Position numbers and translations under genes: made by a program
Notes under the pieces: model-generated
What the model saw: only the letters and a program-made list of their open reading frames with translations
What the model was told of the DNA's origin: nothing
Database searches by the model: none
Shown here: one piece after another, positions 7,915-16,690 of the stretch
Layout of the letters: each line of letters begins with the position of its first letter
Numbering within the stretch: position 1 is the first letter of the stretch
Origin: a bacterium
GTDB taxonomy: Bacteria > CSSED10-310 > JAFGSJ01
Reading direction: 5' to 3'
Assembly (NCBI GenBank): GCA_016934675.1
Contig: JAFGSJ010000094.1
Location: forward strand, 1 to 35,577
DNA length: 35,577 nucleotides

Positions 7915-9699
7915 ATGGAGAAAACCATGACAGTCAAAACTGTTGTAATCGGTATGATCGCAATCGGACTCCTGTTCCAAAGCACGATCCTGACCGCGGA
8001 AACCGTGGATCGGACCATACTCAAAGCCATGGAGGCTGAGCTGTCCCGAACGATGGACCAATTGAAGATGGAAGGCTTCGAAGCACCCTATTATGTTTCG
8101 TATAAGATCAATGAAGCTGATTATGTGCTTATGAAAGCAGTGTTTGGGGCCTTGACTGAAGATACGCGAGACCGGCAACGTTATTTATTGATCGACATGC
8201 GGGTCGGGGATTACCAGTTGGACAACAGTCATTTTATCGGCCAGGATTTCGGGGGCAGGCGGGGCATGTACTCTCCAGTCACCATCGAAAACGATTACGA
8301 TGCCATCAGGCATGGAATCTGGCTCGCTACCGATCGGGCCTACAAAAGTGCTCTTGAAACGCTGGCCCGGAAAAAAGCGACCATCGAGAACAGATTGATC
8401 GAAGACAGACCTGACGATTTCTCCAGGGTCGAGCCGACAGTTTTGCTGGAACAGGCTGTTGAGCTGGACCTCGATCGGACCAGGTTAGCGGAGACGATTC
8501 GGGACCTGTCCGGCCTATTCAGAGAGTTTCCACTGCTGCAATCATCAAAAGTCATGCTGACTGCCACTGCTTCGAATCACTATTTCGTCGATAGCGAGGG
8601 AAGTCAGCACCTGAAAGGGAAGACCACCATTTCCCTCTATGCATATGCTTCGACCCAGGCCCAGGATGGGCATGAATTGGACGATTTCCGGGAGTTCCAT
8701 TTTCGGACAGCTGCAGAATTTTTGACCGCTCTCGGTCCTATTGAAATCTCACTCAAGGAAATGGGCTCACTCCTGACTTCCTTGACCACAGTGGCGGAAA
8801 CAAAATCGTATATCGGACCGGTATTGTTTACCGATCAAGCCGCGGCTCAACTCTTGTATCAAATAATCGGCAAGGGAGTGTCAAATGCAGTGACTCCATT
8901 ATACGAGAACGAGATGTTCTCACGCTATATGCAGAATGAGAGCGATGGTTTTCTGGCCAACAGGATCGGATTGCAGATCATGCCCGAGAAATTCTCGGTT
9001 TACGATGATCCGAATCTGGATGATTGGCAGGGGAATCACTTGATCGGCGGTTTTAAGGTCGATGATCAGGGTGTCAAGGCCCAGAAAGTGCAACTGGTCG
9101 AAGCAGGTAAACTCGAGACGGTCCTCATGAGTCGTGCCCCCATCAAGAAGGTGACCCGATCTAACGGACATGCACGGGGCGGTTCATTCAGCCAGCCTGT
9201 TGCCCGGGTGGGCAACCTCATTGTTCAGGCTGAGAGTGGACTGTCAGACCAGGCCCTCAAGGATACTTTTATCAATCTACTCAAAGACTTGGGCTTGGAA
9301 AGCGGAGTTATTGTTACTCGGCTGAAAACACAGGTACCGCCCGATCTGTTCGATGATCGTTCCGCAATGATTTCCTTTTTCGGAGGACGATCGACCAAGC
9401 TGAAACTCCTGACTGAACCACTCGAAGCCTATCTGCTCGATCTAAAAACAGGCACGATGAACGTGCTTTCACCCATGGAATTTACCGATGTCAATTACCG
9501 CGTGCTCAAAGACATTGTCGCCCACAGTACCGACCTGAATGTCCATAACTTCATCTCAAATGAACGTATGGAAGGCATGTTGCCAATGTCCGTCGTTGCA
9601 CCGGACCTGATCATTGAGGAAATGGAATTGTCAGCCAGGGAAACGAAACCGACCCGGCAACCGTATCTGCCCCATCCGTTCTTTGAACAAAAAAAGTGA
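7915..9699 (+). CDS. Exported TldD/PmbA-family protein lacking the zinc site (TldE-like partner)
   Basis: This is a paralogue of the preceding gene, with the same N-terminal pattern (AMEAEL, RVGDYQLDNSHF) and C-terminal layout. The HExxxH position is replaced by a YQIIGKGVS segment, and the Cys ligand position reads NFISNERMEGML with no Cys. It should therefore be proteolytically inactive, matching the non-catalytic TldE/PmbA subunit of the known heterodimer. The start at 7915 places AAAGGAAG (7897-7904) 10 nt upstream and yields a good signal peptide (TVKTVVIGMIAIGLLF ending LTA-ET). The upstream ATG at 7879 would bury it. The likely role is the structural half of a periplasmic TldD/E-like complex; this is inferred from the tandem arrangement. 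Confidence 0.85.
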   Translation: MEKTMTVKTVVIGMIAIGLLFQSTILTAETVDRTILKAMEAELSRTMDQLKMEGFEAPYYVSYKINEADYVLMKAVFGALTEDTRDRQRYLLIDMRVGDYQLDNSHFIGQDFGGRRGMYSPVTIENDYDAIRHGIWLATDRAYKSALETLARKKATIENRLIEDRPDDFSRVEPTVLLEQAVELDLDRTRLAETIRDLSGLFREFPLLQSSKVMLTATASNHYFVDSEGSQHLKGKTTISLYAYASTQAQDGHELDDFREFHFRTAAEFLTALGPIEISLKEMGSLLTSLTTVAETKSYIGPVLFTDQAAAQLLYQIIGKGVSNAVTPLYENEMFSRYMQNESDGFLANRIGLQIMPEKFSVYDDPNLDDWQGNHLIGGFKVDDQGVKAQKVQLVEAGKLETVLMSRAPIKKVTRSNGHARGGSFSQPVARVGNLIVQAESGLSDQALKDTFINLLKDLGLESGVIVTRLKTQVPPDLFDDRSAMISFFGGRSTKLKLLTEPLEAYLLDLKTGTMNVLSPMEFTDVNYRVLKDIVAHSTDLNVHNFISNERMEGMLPMSVVAPDLIIEEMELSARETKPTRQPYLPHPFFEQKK

Positions 9700-9814
9700 A
9701 ATGCGGACCGGAACAGGATTTGCGTAAAGAATACAATGTCTTAATATTGCACTCAGTCCAGTGCCGAAAAGAATAGTACGTCATCAGATCATAACCATAG
9801 CGAGGGAACTCATC

Positions 9815-11554
9815 ATGACACCTAATAATGATACAAAAGGACCTGATCTGAACACTTCGAACGAAACCGAAAGACCCGGTTCTTCACATTTTATCAGGGA
9901 CATCATCATCGAGGATGTCCGAAATAACAAGAACGATGGCCGTGTCGTAACCCGCTTTCCACCGGAACCGAATGGTTATCTGCACATCGGCCATGCCAAA
10001 GCGATCAATATCAATTTCGGAATGGCCGCGGAATTCGGTGGACGCTGCAACCTGCGTTTTGACGATACGAATCCCAGCAAGGAAGAAGTCGAATATGTCG
10101 AGGCGATCAAGGAGGATATCCATTGGCTCGGCTTTGATTGGGACGATAGAGAATATTATGCTTCCGATTACTTCGAACAGCTTTTCCAATATGCCTTTAA
10201 ATTGATTACTGACGGCAAGGCCTATGTCTGTCATCTGACTGCCGAACAAATCCGGGAATATCGGGGCACTTTAACGGAGCCCGGTCGGGAAAGCCCGTAC
10301 CGTAACCGCTCGATCGAGGAAAATCTCGACCTTTTCCGGAGAATGAAGGCGGGTGAATTCGATGAAGGCACATGCGTCCTTCGTGCAAAAATCGATATGA
10401 ATGCACCGAACCTGAACATGCGTGATCCGGTCATGTATCGGATTATCAAAGCCCCACATCATCGCACGGGTGATACCTGGTGCATTTATCCCATGTATGA
10501 CTGGGCCCATGGCCAGTCGGATTCGATCGAGGGCATTACCCATTCGCTCTGTTCACTCGAATTCGAAGACCATCGACCGCTGTATGACTGGTACGTCAAT
10601 GCCCTCGGCATACATCACCCGCAACAGATCGAGTTTGCCCGACTCAACCTGAATTATACGGTTATGAGTAAACGGAAACTGCTCCAACTCGTCAAGGAAG
10701 GCCATGTCTCGGGCTGGAACGATCCACGCATGCCGACCTTGTCCGGACTCAGAAGACGCGGTTACACTCGCAGCGCAATCCGGAATTTCATGGAACGCAT
10801 CGGTGTGGCCAAACGGGACAGTGTGGTTGATATCGCCCTGCTCGAACACTGCTTGCGCGAGGACCTCGAACAAAGTGCTCCCCGGGTTATGGGCGTACTC
10901 AGACCTCTCCGCGTCGTCATTACTAACTATCCCGATGACCTGGTCGAGGAACTCGAGGTGCCCAACCATCCCCAGGACCCATCCCGTGGCACACGCAAAA
11001 TCCCGTTCGCCAAGGTTTTATATATCGAGCAGGACGATTTCCGGGAAGAACCACCCCCGAAATACTGGCGATTATCGCCCGGTCGCGAAGTTCGACTCCG
11101 TTTTGGTTATTATATCACCTGTACAGAAGCGATCAAAGATGAGAATACAGGGGAAATCATCGAGGTCCATTGCACCTATGATCCTGAAACCCGTGGCGGT
11201 TCTTCACCGGATGGCCGAAAAGTCAAAAGCACGATCCATTGGGTCCCGGCCCATGCCGCTCTCAAAGCCGAAGTCCGGCTCTACGACCGCCTCTTTACCA
11301 AGCCAAACCCGCTCGATCTCGAGGAGGGTCAGGATTTTCTCGATATGATCAACCCTCAATCTCTCGAAATCCTTGAAAATTGCCGTGTCGAACCAAGTCT
11401 GTCCACTGCGAAACCTGGCGATATCATGCAATTCGAACGGTTGGGCTATTTTTGCGTCGACTCGGTTGACACCAGGCCCGGTCAGCTCGTTTTCAATCGA
11501 ACCGTGCCCCTCCGCGATACCTGGGCCAAAATCGAACAAGCGGACCAAAAATAA
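9815..11554 (+). CDS. glnS: Glutaminyl-tRNA synthetase
   Basis: This cytoplasmic class I synthetase charges tRNA-Gln with glutamine. It has 579 residues with this start, close to the ~554 of E. coli. The class I signature is [16 protein letters not shown] (HIGH at 57-60). The KMSKS equivalent is VMSKRKL at about residue 283. The NLRFDDTNP and [34 protein letters not shown] catalytic segments are typical of GlnRS rather than bacterial GluRS, and the C-terminal half is the beta-barrel anticodon domain. The start at 9815 is preceded by GAGGGA at good spacing; an in-frame upstream ATG-like start at 9761 lacks a ribosome site. Its presence implies direct Gln charging. It is convergent with the STAS gene. 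Confidence 0.97.
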   Translation: MTPNNDTKGPDLNTSNETERPGSSHFIRDIIIEDVRNNKNDGRVVTRFPPEPNGYLHIGHAKAININFGMAAEFGGRCNLRFDDTNPSKEEVEYVEAIKEDIHWLGFDWDDREYYASDYFEQLFQYAFKLITDGKAYVCHLTAEQIREYRGTLTEPGRESPYRNRSIEENLDLFRRMKAGEFDEGTCVLRAKIDMNAPNLNMRDPVMYRIIKAPHHRTGDTWCIYPMYDWAHGQSDSIEGITHSLCSLEFEDHRPLYDWYVNALGIHHPQQIEFARLNLNYTVMSKRKLLQLVKEGHVSGWNDPRMPTLSGLRRRGYTRSAIRNFMERIGVAKRDSVVDIALLEHCLREDLEQSAPRVMGVLRPLRVVITNYPDDLVEELEVPNHPQDPSRGTRKIPFAKVLYIEQDDFREEPPPKYWRLSPGREVRLRFGYYITCTEAIKDENTGEIIEVHCTYDPETRGGSSPDGRKVKSTIHWVPAHAALKAEVRLYDRLFTKPNPLDLEEGQDFLDMINPQSLEILENCRVEPSLSTAKPGDIMQFERLGYFCVDSVDTRPGQLVFNRTVPLRDTWAKIEQADQK

Positions 11555-11561
11555 GCAGGAT

Positions 11562-11620
11562 TTCCGGTCGTGGCGTGGATGATCGCAGTAGTAATACTGC
11601 CCGTTCAACTGCGACCGGAA
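11562..11620. terminator. Nested inverted repeat at the glnS/STAS convergent junction
   Basis: The outer arms TTCCGGTCG (11562-11570) and CGACCGGAA (11612-11620) are a perfect 9-bp inverted repeat. Inside lies a second perfect hairpin, GCAGTA-GTAA-TACTGC (11585-11600). The right outer arm lies within the last codons of the STAS gene. No U-tract follows in either direction, so this is not a classical intrinsic terminator. A bidirectional termination or mRNA 3'-end structure is inferred from its position. Confidence 0.5.
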
Positions 11621-11991
11621 CCTCCATTCTCTTCACGATTTTTTTCGCTCCTGCTGAAAATCAATTGAGCCTCACGCTCACTTTCGAATATCCTGATTTT
11701 TGACCGTAGATTGGTCACCTCGAATATCCGCTCGACCGTCTTATTTGGCGAACAGATCACCAGTTCACCCCCGTGTTCATTGGCTGTCTTCCATACTTGA
11801 ATCAATGAACCGATGATCGATGAAGAGAGAAAACGGGTCTGCTCAAAATTCAGAATATAATTATAACACTTGATCGTATCCAATTCAACGAAGGGCTTCA
11901 TAAAGGAATTCTGATCGTATGCCTCGATGCCACCCTCGATATAGACGATCGCATAATCGGAATACCGTTTGTAATAAAGATGCATATTCAT
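11605..11991 (-). CDS. STAS-domain protein (anti-sigma factor antagonist-like)
   Basis: This 128-residue protein has one STAS fold: an N-terminal beta strand (YAIVYIEGGIEAYDQNSF), the central YNYILNFEQTRFLSSSIIGSL segment, and a C-terminal VICSPNKTVERIFEVTNL region. In SpoIIAA-type antagonists the central loop carries D-S-S-G. Here the Asp is replaced by Ser (LSSSIIG), although the phosphorylatable Ser position is kept. The start is the ATG at 11991, preceded by AAAGGA at 6 nt; an upstream start at 12039 has no ribosome site. A role in partner switching is inferred, since no anti-sigma kinase or PP2C phosphatase gene is present nearby. It is convergent with glnS. Confidence 0.82.
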   Translation of the reverse strand: MNMHLYYKRYSDYAIVYIEGGIEAYDQNSFMKPFVELDTIKCYNYILNFEQTRFLSSSIIGSLIQVWKTANEHGGELVICSPNKTVERIFEVTNLRSKIRIFESEREAQLIFSRSEKNREENGGSGRS

Positions 11992-12126
11992 ACTCGATCC
12001 TTTCTCCAACCATATACCATACATTATTCTGAGATGCAATCACACTGTTGCAGTTGCAGCGTAGAAAAGCATTGCATGTGATTGGACTGTCCCTGATCAA
12101 ATCTCCAATCAGGTCATCAGATCAGT

Positions 12127-12210
12127 CGTGAATATTGCCTAGGATTGACTTTTCTTTCTTTGTAACTACATTTTCTTCCAGGGGGTTTTGAGGATGAATA
12201 TTCACGTGAA
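12127..12210. promoter_or_regulatory. Paired TTCACG/CGTGAA operator-like elements around a promoter
   Basis: CGTGAATATT (12127-12136) and AATATTCACG (12197-12206) form a perfect 10-bp inverted repeat flanking the predicted promoter of the sulfatase-like gene. The right arm overlaps a perfect 10-bp palindrome, TTCACGTGAA (12201-12210), so the CGTGAA hexamer occurs three times in 84 bp. The arrangement suits a dimeric regulator that binds both sides of the promoter. No regulator gene is adjacent, and its identity is unknown. Confidence 0.4.
12145..12172 (+). promoter_or_regulatory. Candidate sigma70 promoter for the sulfatase-like gene
   Basis: TTGACT (12145-12150) and TACATT (12167-12172) are separated by 16 bp, about 100 nt before the start codon at 12277. 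The match is moderate. Its position between the two arms of a 10-bp inverted repeat supports it. Confidence 0.4.
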
Positions 12211-12276
12211 CACACAGGAAAGAAAAAGAGAATTACACAAATTTATTTCTCCATTTCTGGCAAGGATTGAGTCTCT

Positions 12277-13716
12277 ATGAGACCCCGTACACTCGTACCC
12301 GCCCTGTTTATTCTGTGCTTGTTCTATTCTTGTCAGGGCAATAGCCCGACCGGTAATGGTCCTGAGGATAAAACGGTCCGGTCCGGCCCTGATTGTGCTG
12401 CATCTTCACCTGTGACTTCCATCAAGAATATTCTTCTTTTTACGCTTGATACAGTACGTCAGGACCAGCTCGGGGGATATGGTCATCCTGCCATAAAAAC
12501 CCCCATGCTTGATCGTTGTATCCGCTCAGGTTACCAATTCAGTGATGCTTATGCAGAATCCTGCTGGACAATCCCCAGCCATGCTTCTCTGTTTACGTCG
12601 CTCTATCCACGCACTCATGGTGCCATTCGGCCTCATCCTCATCTGGATGATGAGCTGATCACGATAGCGGATGTTTTGACCAAGCATGGTTTTTACTGCG
12701 GTGCTGTCGTCGCTGCCAGTATTTTCAAAGCCAAAACCGGTTTTAATCAGGGCTTTTCATATTATGATGATCATCTCATTGCATCTGAATCGCGACCCGG
12801 TGAACTCATCACTGAAAAAGCGACAGAATTCATAGCTTCTCGACGACATCATTCTTTTTTTCTCTGGGTCCATTACTTTGATGCTCACTATCCCTATGAT
12901 CCACCGGCACCATATGATCTGTTCTATTGCTGGGAGGGTCTGTCGAGAAAAGGGAAAAAGAGTTTTCAAAAAAGCAGGAAAATGACAGTAACGGATAAGG
13001 CATTTGCTGCCAGTAATCACGGTGAAACGAACACGACCGACCTTGAGATTGCACGTGCCCTCTATCAGGGTGAAATCAGCTATATCGACAAACAGATCGA
13101 GCACGTCATCCGCCTTCTCTATCGGGAAGGCCTCGATAAAAATACTCTGGTCATCCTTGTATCGGACCACGGTGAATATTTCGGGGAAGATGGTTACTAT
13201 TATCAGCATATGGTCGACCTGGGACAACCGGTGATTACCATACCCTATGTGTTTTTGCTTCCCGATGCACAGGGTCATGAAATTATTACCGAACCGGTCC
13301 AATTGATCGATGTACTGCCCACCCTCATTCGACTCTGTGGAATCTCGCATCCACAGCCTGAGTTTCATGGCAAGGACCTGTATCGCCTGCTGAAAAAAAC
13401 GCGTTCATTTTCTCAGAGATACTGCTATAGTGAATTTCATCCCACATCAGAGGACAAGCATTACTATAGCCTGGTTGATGGCAGGACAAAATATAAGCAG
13501 GTCCTGACTTCGCAAGAACAACAGGATTTTTTATACAGCCTCGATCAAGACAATATTGAAGCTGATATTTCTGGTCAATATCCTGATAAAATCCGCTTGT
13601 ATCAATCACTTCTTTCTCAGTGGAAACAGGACTATGACCAGAAAGAAGCAACGAAGGACTATCAGATTCCCGATGAACTTCAAAAAAGTCTTAAAGTACT
13701 GGGCTATACAGATTGA
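12277..13716 (+). CDS. Sulfatase-like alkaline-phosphatase-superfamily lipoprotein
   Basis: This 479-residue protein has a lipoprotein signal peptide (lipobox LFYSC, Cys19). Its hydrolase domain shows metal-binding Asp57 in FTLDTVRQDQLGGYG, the nucleophile region CWTIPSHASLFTSLYPRTHG, and a C-terminal SDHGEYFGE. In arylsulfatases the nucleophile is the Cys or Ser of C/S-x-P-S-R. Here that position is Thr98 (T-I-P-S-H), so it cannot form formylglycine. Thr is used by phosphotransferase-type members such as LtaS. Phosphoester cleavage or transfer at the membrane is therefore as likely as sulfate removal. No sulfatase-maturase gene is nearby. The start has only a weak ribosome site. It is likely monocistronic. 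Confidence 0.87.
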   Translation: MRPRTLVPALFILCLFYSCQGNSPTGNGPEDKTVRSGPDCAASSPVTSIKNILLFTLDTVRQDQLGGYGHPAIKTPMLDRCIRSGYQFSDAYAESCWTIPSHASLFTSLYPRTHGAIRPHPHLDDELITIADVLTKHGFYCGAVVAASIFKAKTGFNQGFSYYDDHLIASESRPGELITEKATEFIASRRHHSFFLWVHYFDAHYPYDPPAPYDLFYCWEGLSRKGKKSFQKSRKMTVTDKAFAASNHGETNTTDLEIARALYQGEISYIDKQIEHVIRLLYREGLDKNTLVILVSDHGEYFGEDGYYYQHMVDLGQPVITIPYVFLLPDAQGHEIITEPVQLIDVLPTLIRLCGISHPQPEFHGKDLYRLLKKTRSFSQRYCYSEFHPTSEDKHYYSLVDGRTKYKQVLTSQEQQDFLYSLDQDNIEADISGQYPDKIRLYQSLLSQWKQDYDQKEATKDYQIPDELQKSLKVLGYTD

Positions 13717-13740
13717 CGAGTCTATTCATTGATCTTGTTT

Positions 13741-13799
13741 CTTATCAGGTAGGTAAAGGAATATCGAAACTACTCCCCGGGCAGTGCTGGCCTGATAAG
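13741..13799. terminator. Inverted repeat at the sulfatase/lipoprotein convergent junction
   Basis: CTTATCAGG (13741-13749) and CCTGATAAG (13791-13799) are perfect 9-bp arms with a 41-nt interior. The interior holds a weaker hairpin, GGAATA/TACTCC (13758-13776, one mismatch). There is no U-tract. The structure is fully intergenic between two converging genes. A transcription end is inferred by position. Confidence 0.4.
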
Positions 13800-13883
13800 C
13801 CGGGATGTGAAGCGGATAGCAGACCTCGACAATTGATGTTCAAAAAAACCTGAACTCAGTCCTGAATATGATTTGGCTAAGCG

Positions 13884-14954
13884 TTAATTGCATTCAGCAT
13901 AAGCAGCACTTTCCTCATATACAGTGCTGTCCTCGATGCACTGTGCCGATAAAACAGTGTTGCCTTGATCGCCTGAACCGGCACTGCTACCGATAAAGAT
14001 GTGGATAATCATCCAATCGGTTTCACCTGGCCCATAAGTCATATCAACGGTCCCGGAAACAACACAGGTCTCATCACTCAGACAGAAAAAAGCTGACCAA
14101 TCCGTCGAGGGAAAAGTGTCACGTATTCCGAAGGTAAAGGTGCCTGTCTTCGAGCCGGTATTTTGAATATTCACCTGGTAGGTTAATTCATCACCCGGGT
14201 TGCCATTTTGTGACTGCGACGAGGGATCGAGCCAAATGGCATATTCTGCACTATTAACGGTAAAGGTCCGGTAATCGGGAGTTGGGTCCACATTGCCGGC
14301 TTGATCACGGGCACGTACTCCAAAGGTATAGCTCCCATTTGTGAGACCGGTCAGTTGGACTTGGGTTGCAGAATCATATTCCGACCAACCCCAATCACTG
14401 AATTCGTAAGAATACATCAGTTGCGAGACATCAGTCTCGTTATCGTTTCCAGAATAGACAAAAGTTACAGAGGTCTCGGCTATTGTTCCCGAAGGCCCGG
14501 ACACAATCCACGTTTCAGGCGGAAGGCTATCGGTCGACACATACACGGTAAACGGCCATTCTGCAGGTGTCTCATCTTCCAAACCACCACTGTCCCGGGC
14601 TTTGACCGAGAAAACGTGGGCACCTTCACTCAATTCATCATACGATGCCGAGCCCTCGGATTGCCAATTTGACCAATCCTCACTATCAATACGAAACGAA
14701 AATGCCAATTGTTCGAGCGTGTCTTCGTTATCGCTCCCTGTAAAAGTGAACACAACCGGAAATGAATTTGCAATTTCAGGCCCGGAAGTTATCTCTGTGT
14801 CAGGCGGAGTGTTTACGACCGAGGTTGGTGTGGGAGTAGGCTGACTGTTATCATCATCATCATCCGAATCACCACTACAACAGAGAAACAAGAGTGCATG
14901 ACTGATAATTACCAGGAAAATTGCGATTATTAGAGTTGCCTTTATATGTCTCAT
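13884..14954 (-). CDS. Lipoprotein with duplicated Ig-like domains
   Basis: This 356-residue predicted surface lipoprotein has a hydrophobic N-terminal helix ending in FLCCSGDSDDDDD, then an acidic and Pro/Thr-rich linker. Two tandem Ig/fibronectin-like repeats of about 90 residues follow. Both begin PP-(D/E)-T and continue SGP, then SDNED/GNDNET, a FSFRID/YSYEF strand and a VKARD/VRARD strand. A third beta-rich domain (PGDELTYQVNIQNTGSKTGTF) resembles NEW3/CARDB-type adhesin modules. The start at 14954 is chosen because GGGAGG lies about 10 nt upstream; the longer start adds 11 charged residues before the signal. No enzymatic residues are evident. The likely role is structural or adhesive. 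Confidence 0.8.
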   Translation of the reverse strand: MRHIKATLIIAIFLVIISHALLFLCCSGDSDDDDDNSQPTPTPTSVVNTPPDTEITSGPEIANSFPVVFTFTGSDNEDTLEQLAFSFRIDSEDWSNWQSEGSASYDELSEGAHVFSVKARDSGGLEDETPAEWPFTVYVSTDSLPPETWIVSGPSGTIAETSVTFVYSGNDNETDVSQLMYSYEFSDWGWSEYDSATQVQLTGLTNGSYTFGVRARDQAGNVDPTPDYRTFTVNSAEYAIWLDPSSQSQNGNPGDELTYQVNIQNTGSKTGTFTFGIRDTFPSTDWSAFFCLSDETCVVSGTVDMTYGPGETDWMIIHIFIGSSAGSGDQGNTVLSAQCIEDSTVYEESAAYAECN

Positions 14955-15006
14955 CTTTCTACTGCCTCCCTTTTTATGTTGTCTCACGTTTACTCTACCG
15001 CCATAA

Positions 15007-15035
15007 CATCTATGCTATGACTGCATTTTTGTCAA
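15007..15035 (-). promoter_or_regulatory. Candidate promoter for the Ig-like lipoprotein gene
   Basis: On the minus strand a perfect TTGACA (15030-15035) is followed after 17 bp by TAGATG (15007-15012), giving a leader of about 45 nt to the start at 14954. The -35 overlaps a perfect 10-bp inverted repeat, CTGCATTTTT/AAAAATGCAG (15021-15049, loop of 9), that could be an operator. The -10 is weak. Confidence 0.35.
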
Positions 15036-15216
15036 ATCGAAAAATGCAGCAGGGCAGACTCGGTCCGGTCATGTGCTCACCCTTGCGTTTATACAAGTAA
15101 TGACATAACCCAAATGATGGCATAGTGAGAACGAGAAAAGAGAAACAGACAGTAGATGGGACAGATATGATCTCGACGAATTGGGGAGTAGACAAATAAC
15201 ACGAGGAGAGAAACAT

Positions 15217-16035
15217 ATGGACTTAACAGAAAAAGTAATTGCTTTTCGCAAGAGGATCATCGAACGATCACCATTGGTCCATCATATTACCAACTATGTG
15301 GTCATGAATGTCACCGCGAACGTGACTTTAGCCATGGGTGCCTCACCGGTCATGGCCCATGCCAGGGAAGAAGTGGCAGAAATGAGTGCCTTGGCTTCCG
15401 CTCTTGTGATCAATATCGGGACTCTATCGCGAACTTGGATCGAGGCGATGTATCTGGCTTGCGAAGCGGCCCGTCGTAAAGGTATCCCTATTGTCGTTGA
15501 TCCTGTTGGCGCTGGGGCAACGAAATACCGGACTGAAGTTTCGCGTCATTTACTGGACTGTTATGTCCCCTCGGTTGTCCGGGGGAACAGTTCGGAGATA
15601 CGTGCCTTAATCGAGGAGGGGTCGACAACTAAGGGAGTAGACAGCATTCATACCGTGGATGAAGTCAAAAGTGAGGCTGTCAATCTCGCTCAGACAAAAA
15701 AGATTGTGGTTGCGATCACCGGGGTCGAGGATTTTATTACCGATGGTGAAGAACACTATTGTGTGAGGAACGGTCATGAACTCATGGCCCGGGTGACTGG
15801 GACGGGTTGTAGTGCCACGAGTGTCATCGCAGCTTTTCTGGCAGTAACCCAGGACAGGTCCGAATATGCAATCGCGACCGCTGCCGGGCTGGCCTATTAC
15901 GGCTTGGCTGCTGAATATGCCGCCCGTGATCATCAAGCTCCCGGAAGTTTCGGAATAGCCCTGCTTGATTGGCTTTATCGGTTGAACGATACGCACTTGC
16001 GTGAGGGAATTCGTCTTGAACAGGTGCAATCCTGA
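15217..16035 (+). CDS. thiM: Hydroxyethylthiazole kinase
   Basis: This enzyme phosphorylates 4-methyl-5-(2-hydroxyethyl)thiazole with ATP, a salvage step for the thiazole half of thiamine. It has 272 residues, the family's usual size. The characteristic segments are VHHITNYVVMNVTANVTLAMGASPVMAH, VVDPVGAGATKYR, GNSSEIRAL and the C-terminal TGTGCSATS anion-hole loop. The ATG at 15217 is preceded by GAGGAGAG; an in-frame TTG at 15181 lies ahead of that site. It overlaps thiE, so both are probably cotranslated. I see no TPP riboswitch in the 200 nt upstream, which is notable for a thiamine gene. thiD is not in the window. Confidence 0.96.
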   Translation: MDLTEKVIAFRKRIIERSPLVHHITNYVVMNVTANVTLAMGASPVMAHAREEVAEMSALASALVINIGTLSRTWIEAMYLACEAARRKGIPIVVDPVGAGATKYRTEVSRHLLDCYVPSVVRGNSSEIRALIEEGSTTKGVDSIHTVDEVKSEAVNLAQTKKIVVAITGVEDFITDGEEHYCVRNGHELMARVTGTGCSATSVIAAFLAVTQDRSEYAIATAAGLAYYGLAAEYAARDHQAPGSFGIALLDWLYRLNDTHLREGIRLEQVQS

Positions 16036-16678
16036 CTCGTTACGTTTATATCTGGTGACAGATCACACCCTGTCTCTGGGTCGAAGCACAATCGAGATCG
16101 TCCGCCAGGCTATTGCGGGTCGGGTGAGTGCTATTCAACTTCGGAACAAGGGACAAACATTCGAGGAACTCGTTGACACAGGCCGACAGATCAAAGAGTT
16201 GATCTCTGTGAGTAAATTTCCACCGATTTTTCTGGTCAATGACCGAGTTGATCTGGCCTTGGCTCTTGATTGCGATGGTATCCATCTTGGCCAAAGTGAC
16301 ATGTCGGTATTGGAAGCCCGTAAGCTGCTTGGCCCAGACAAGATAATCGGCCTATCGGTTAACTGTCTCGAGCAGGTTGATCCGGTTATAGCCGCCACTG
16401 TGGATTATATCGCTGCGAACGGGGTCTTTGCGACGGCAACAAAAAACGATCTTGGCACACCACTCGGACTCGAGTTCGTCCGTGTACTCAGGACCAGGCT
16501 GACCCGCCCGCTTGTGGGCATCGGTGGTATCAAACCCGATAATGCTGCCGAGGTTATTGCCGCCGGTTGTGACGGGATTGCGGTCGTGACTGCTATTACT
16601 CAGGCGACGGACATACTCGAAGCCTGTCGTCGTTTATGGCAAGCGATCGAACGGGGACTTGCTTATTCGATACATTAA
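16016..16678 (+). CDS. thiE: Thiamine-phosphate synthase
   Basis: This enzyme joins HMP-diphosphate and thiazole phosphate to give thiamine phosphate; it is a TIM-barrel cytoplasmic protein. It has about 220 residues, the normal length. The motifs are SAIQLRNKGQ, FLVNDRVDLALALDCDGIHLGQSDM, and the C-terminal phosphate-binding GIGGIKPDNAAEVIAAGCDGIAVV. No ATG exists near the start. TTG at 16016 has GAGGGA 6-7 nt upstream, and GTG at 16001 is the alternative. It overlaps the thiM end by 20 nt, so thiM-thiE form a salvage operon. The hydroxypyrimidine kinase ThiD must be supplied elsewhere. Confidence 0.95.
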   Translation: MNRCNPDSLRLYLVTDHTLSLGRSTIEIVRQAIAGRVSAIQLRNKGQTFEELVDTGRQIKELISVSKFPPIFLVNDRVDLALALDCDGIHLGQSDMSVLEARKLLGPDKIIGLSVNCLEQVDPVIAATVDYIAANGVFATATKNDLGTPLGLEFVRVLRTRLTRPLVGIGGIKPDNAAEVIAAGCDGIAVVTAITQATDILEACRRLWQAIERGLAYSIH

Positions 16679-16690
16679 TCAAATCAGGGC

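Noticed and set aside
15005..15055. 10-bp A/T-rich inverted repeat as a transcription terminator
   Set aside because: The stem is A/T-rich and not followed by a U-tract in the needed orientation; the operator reading is preferred.
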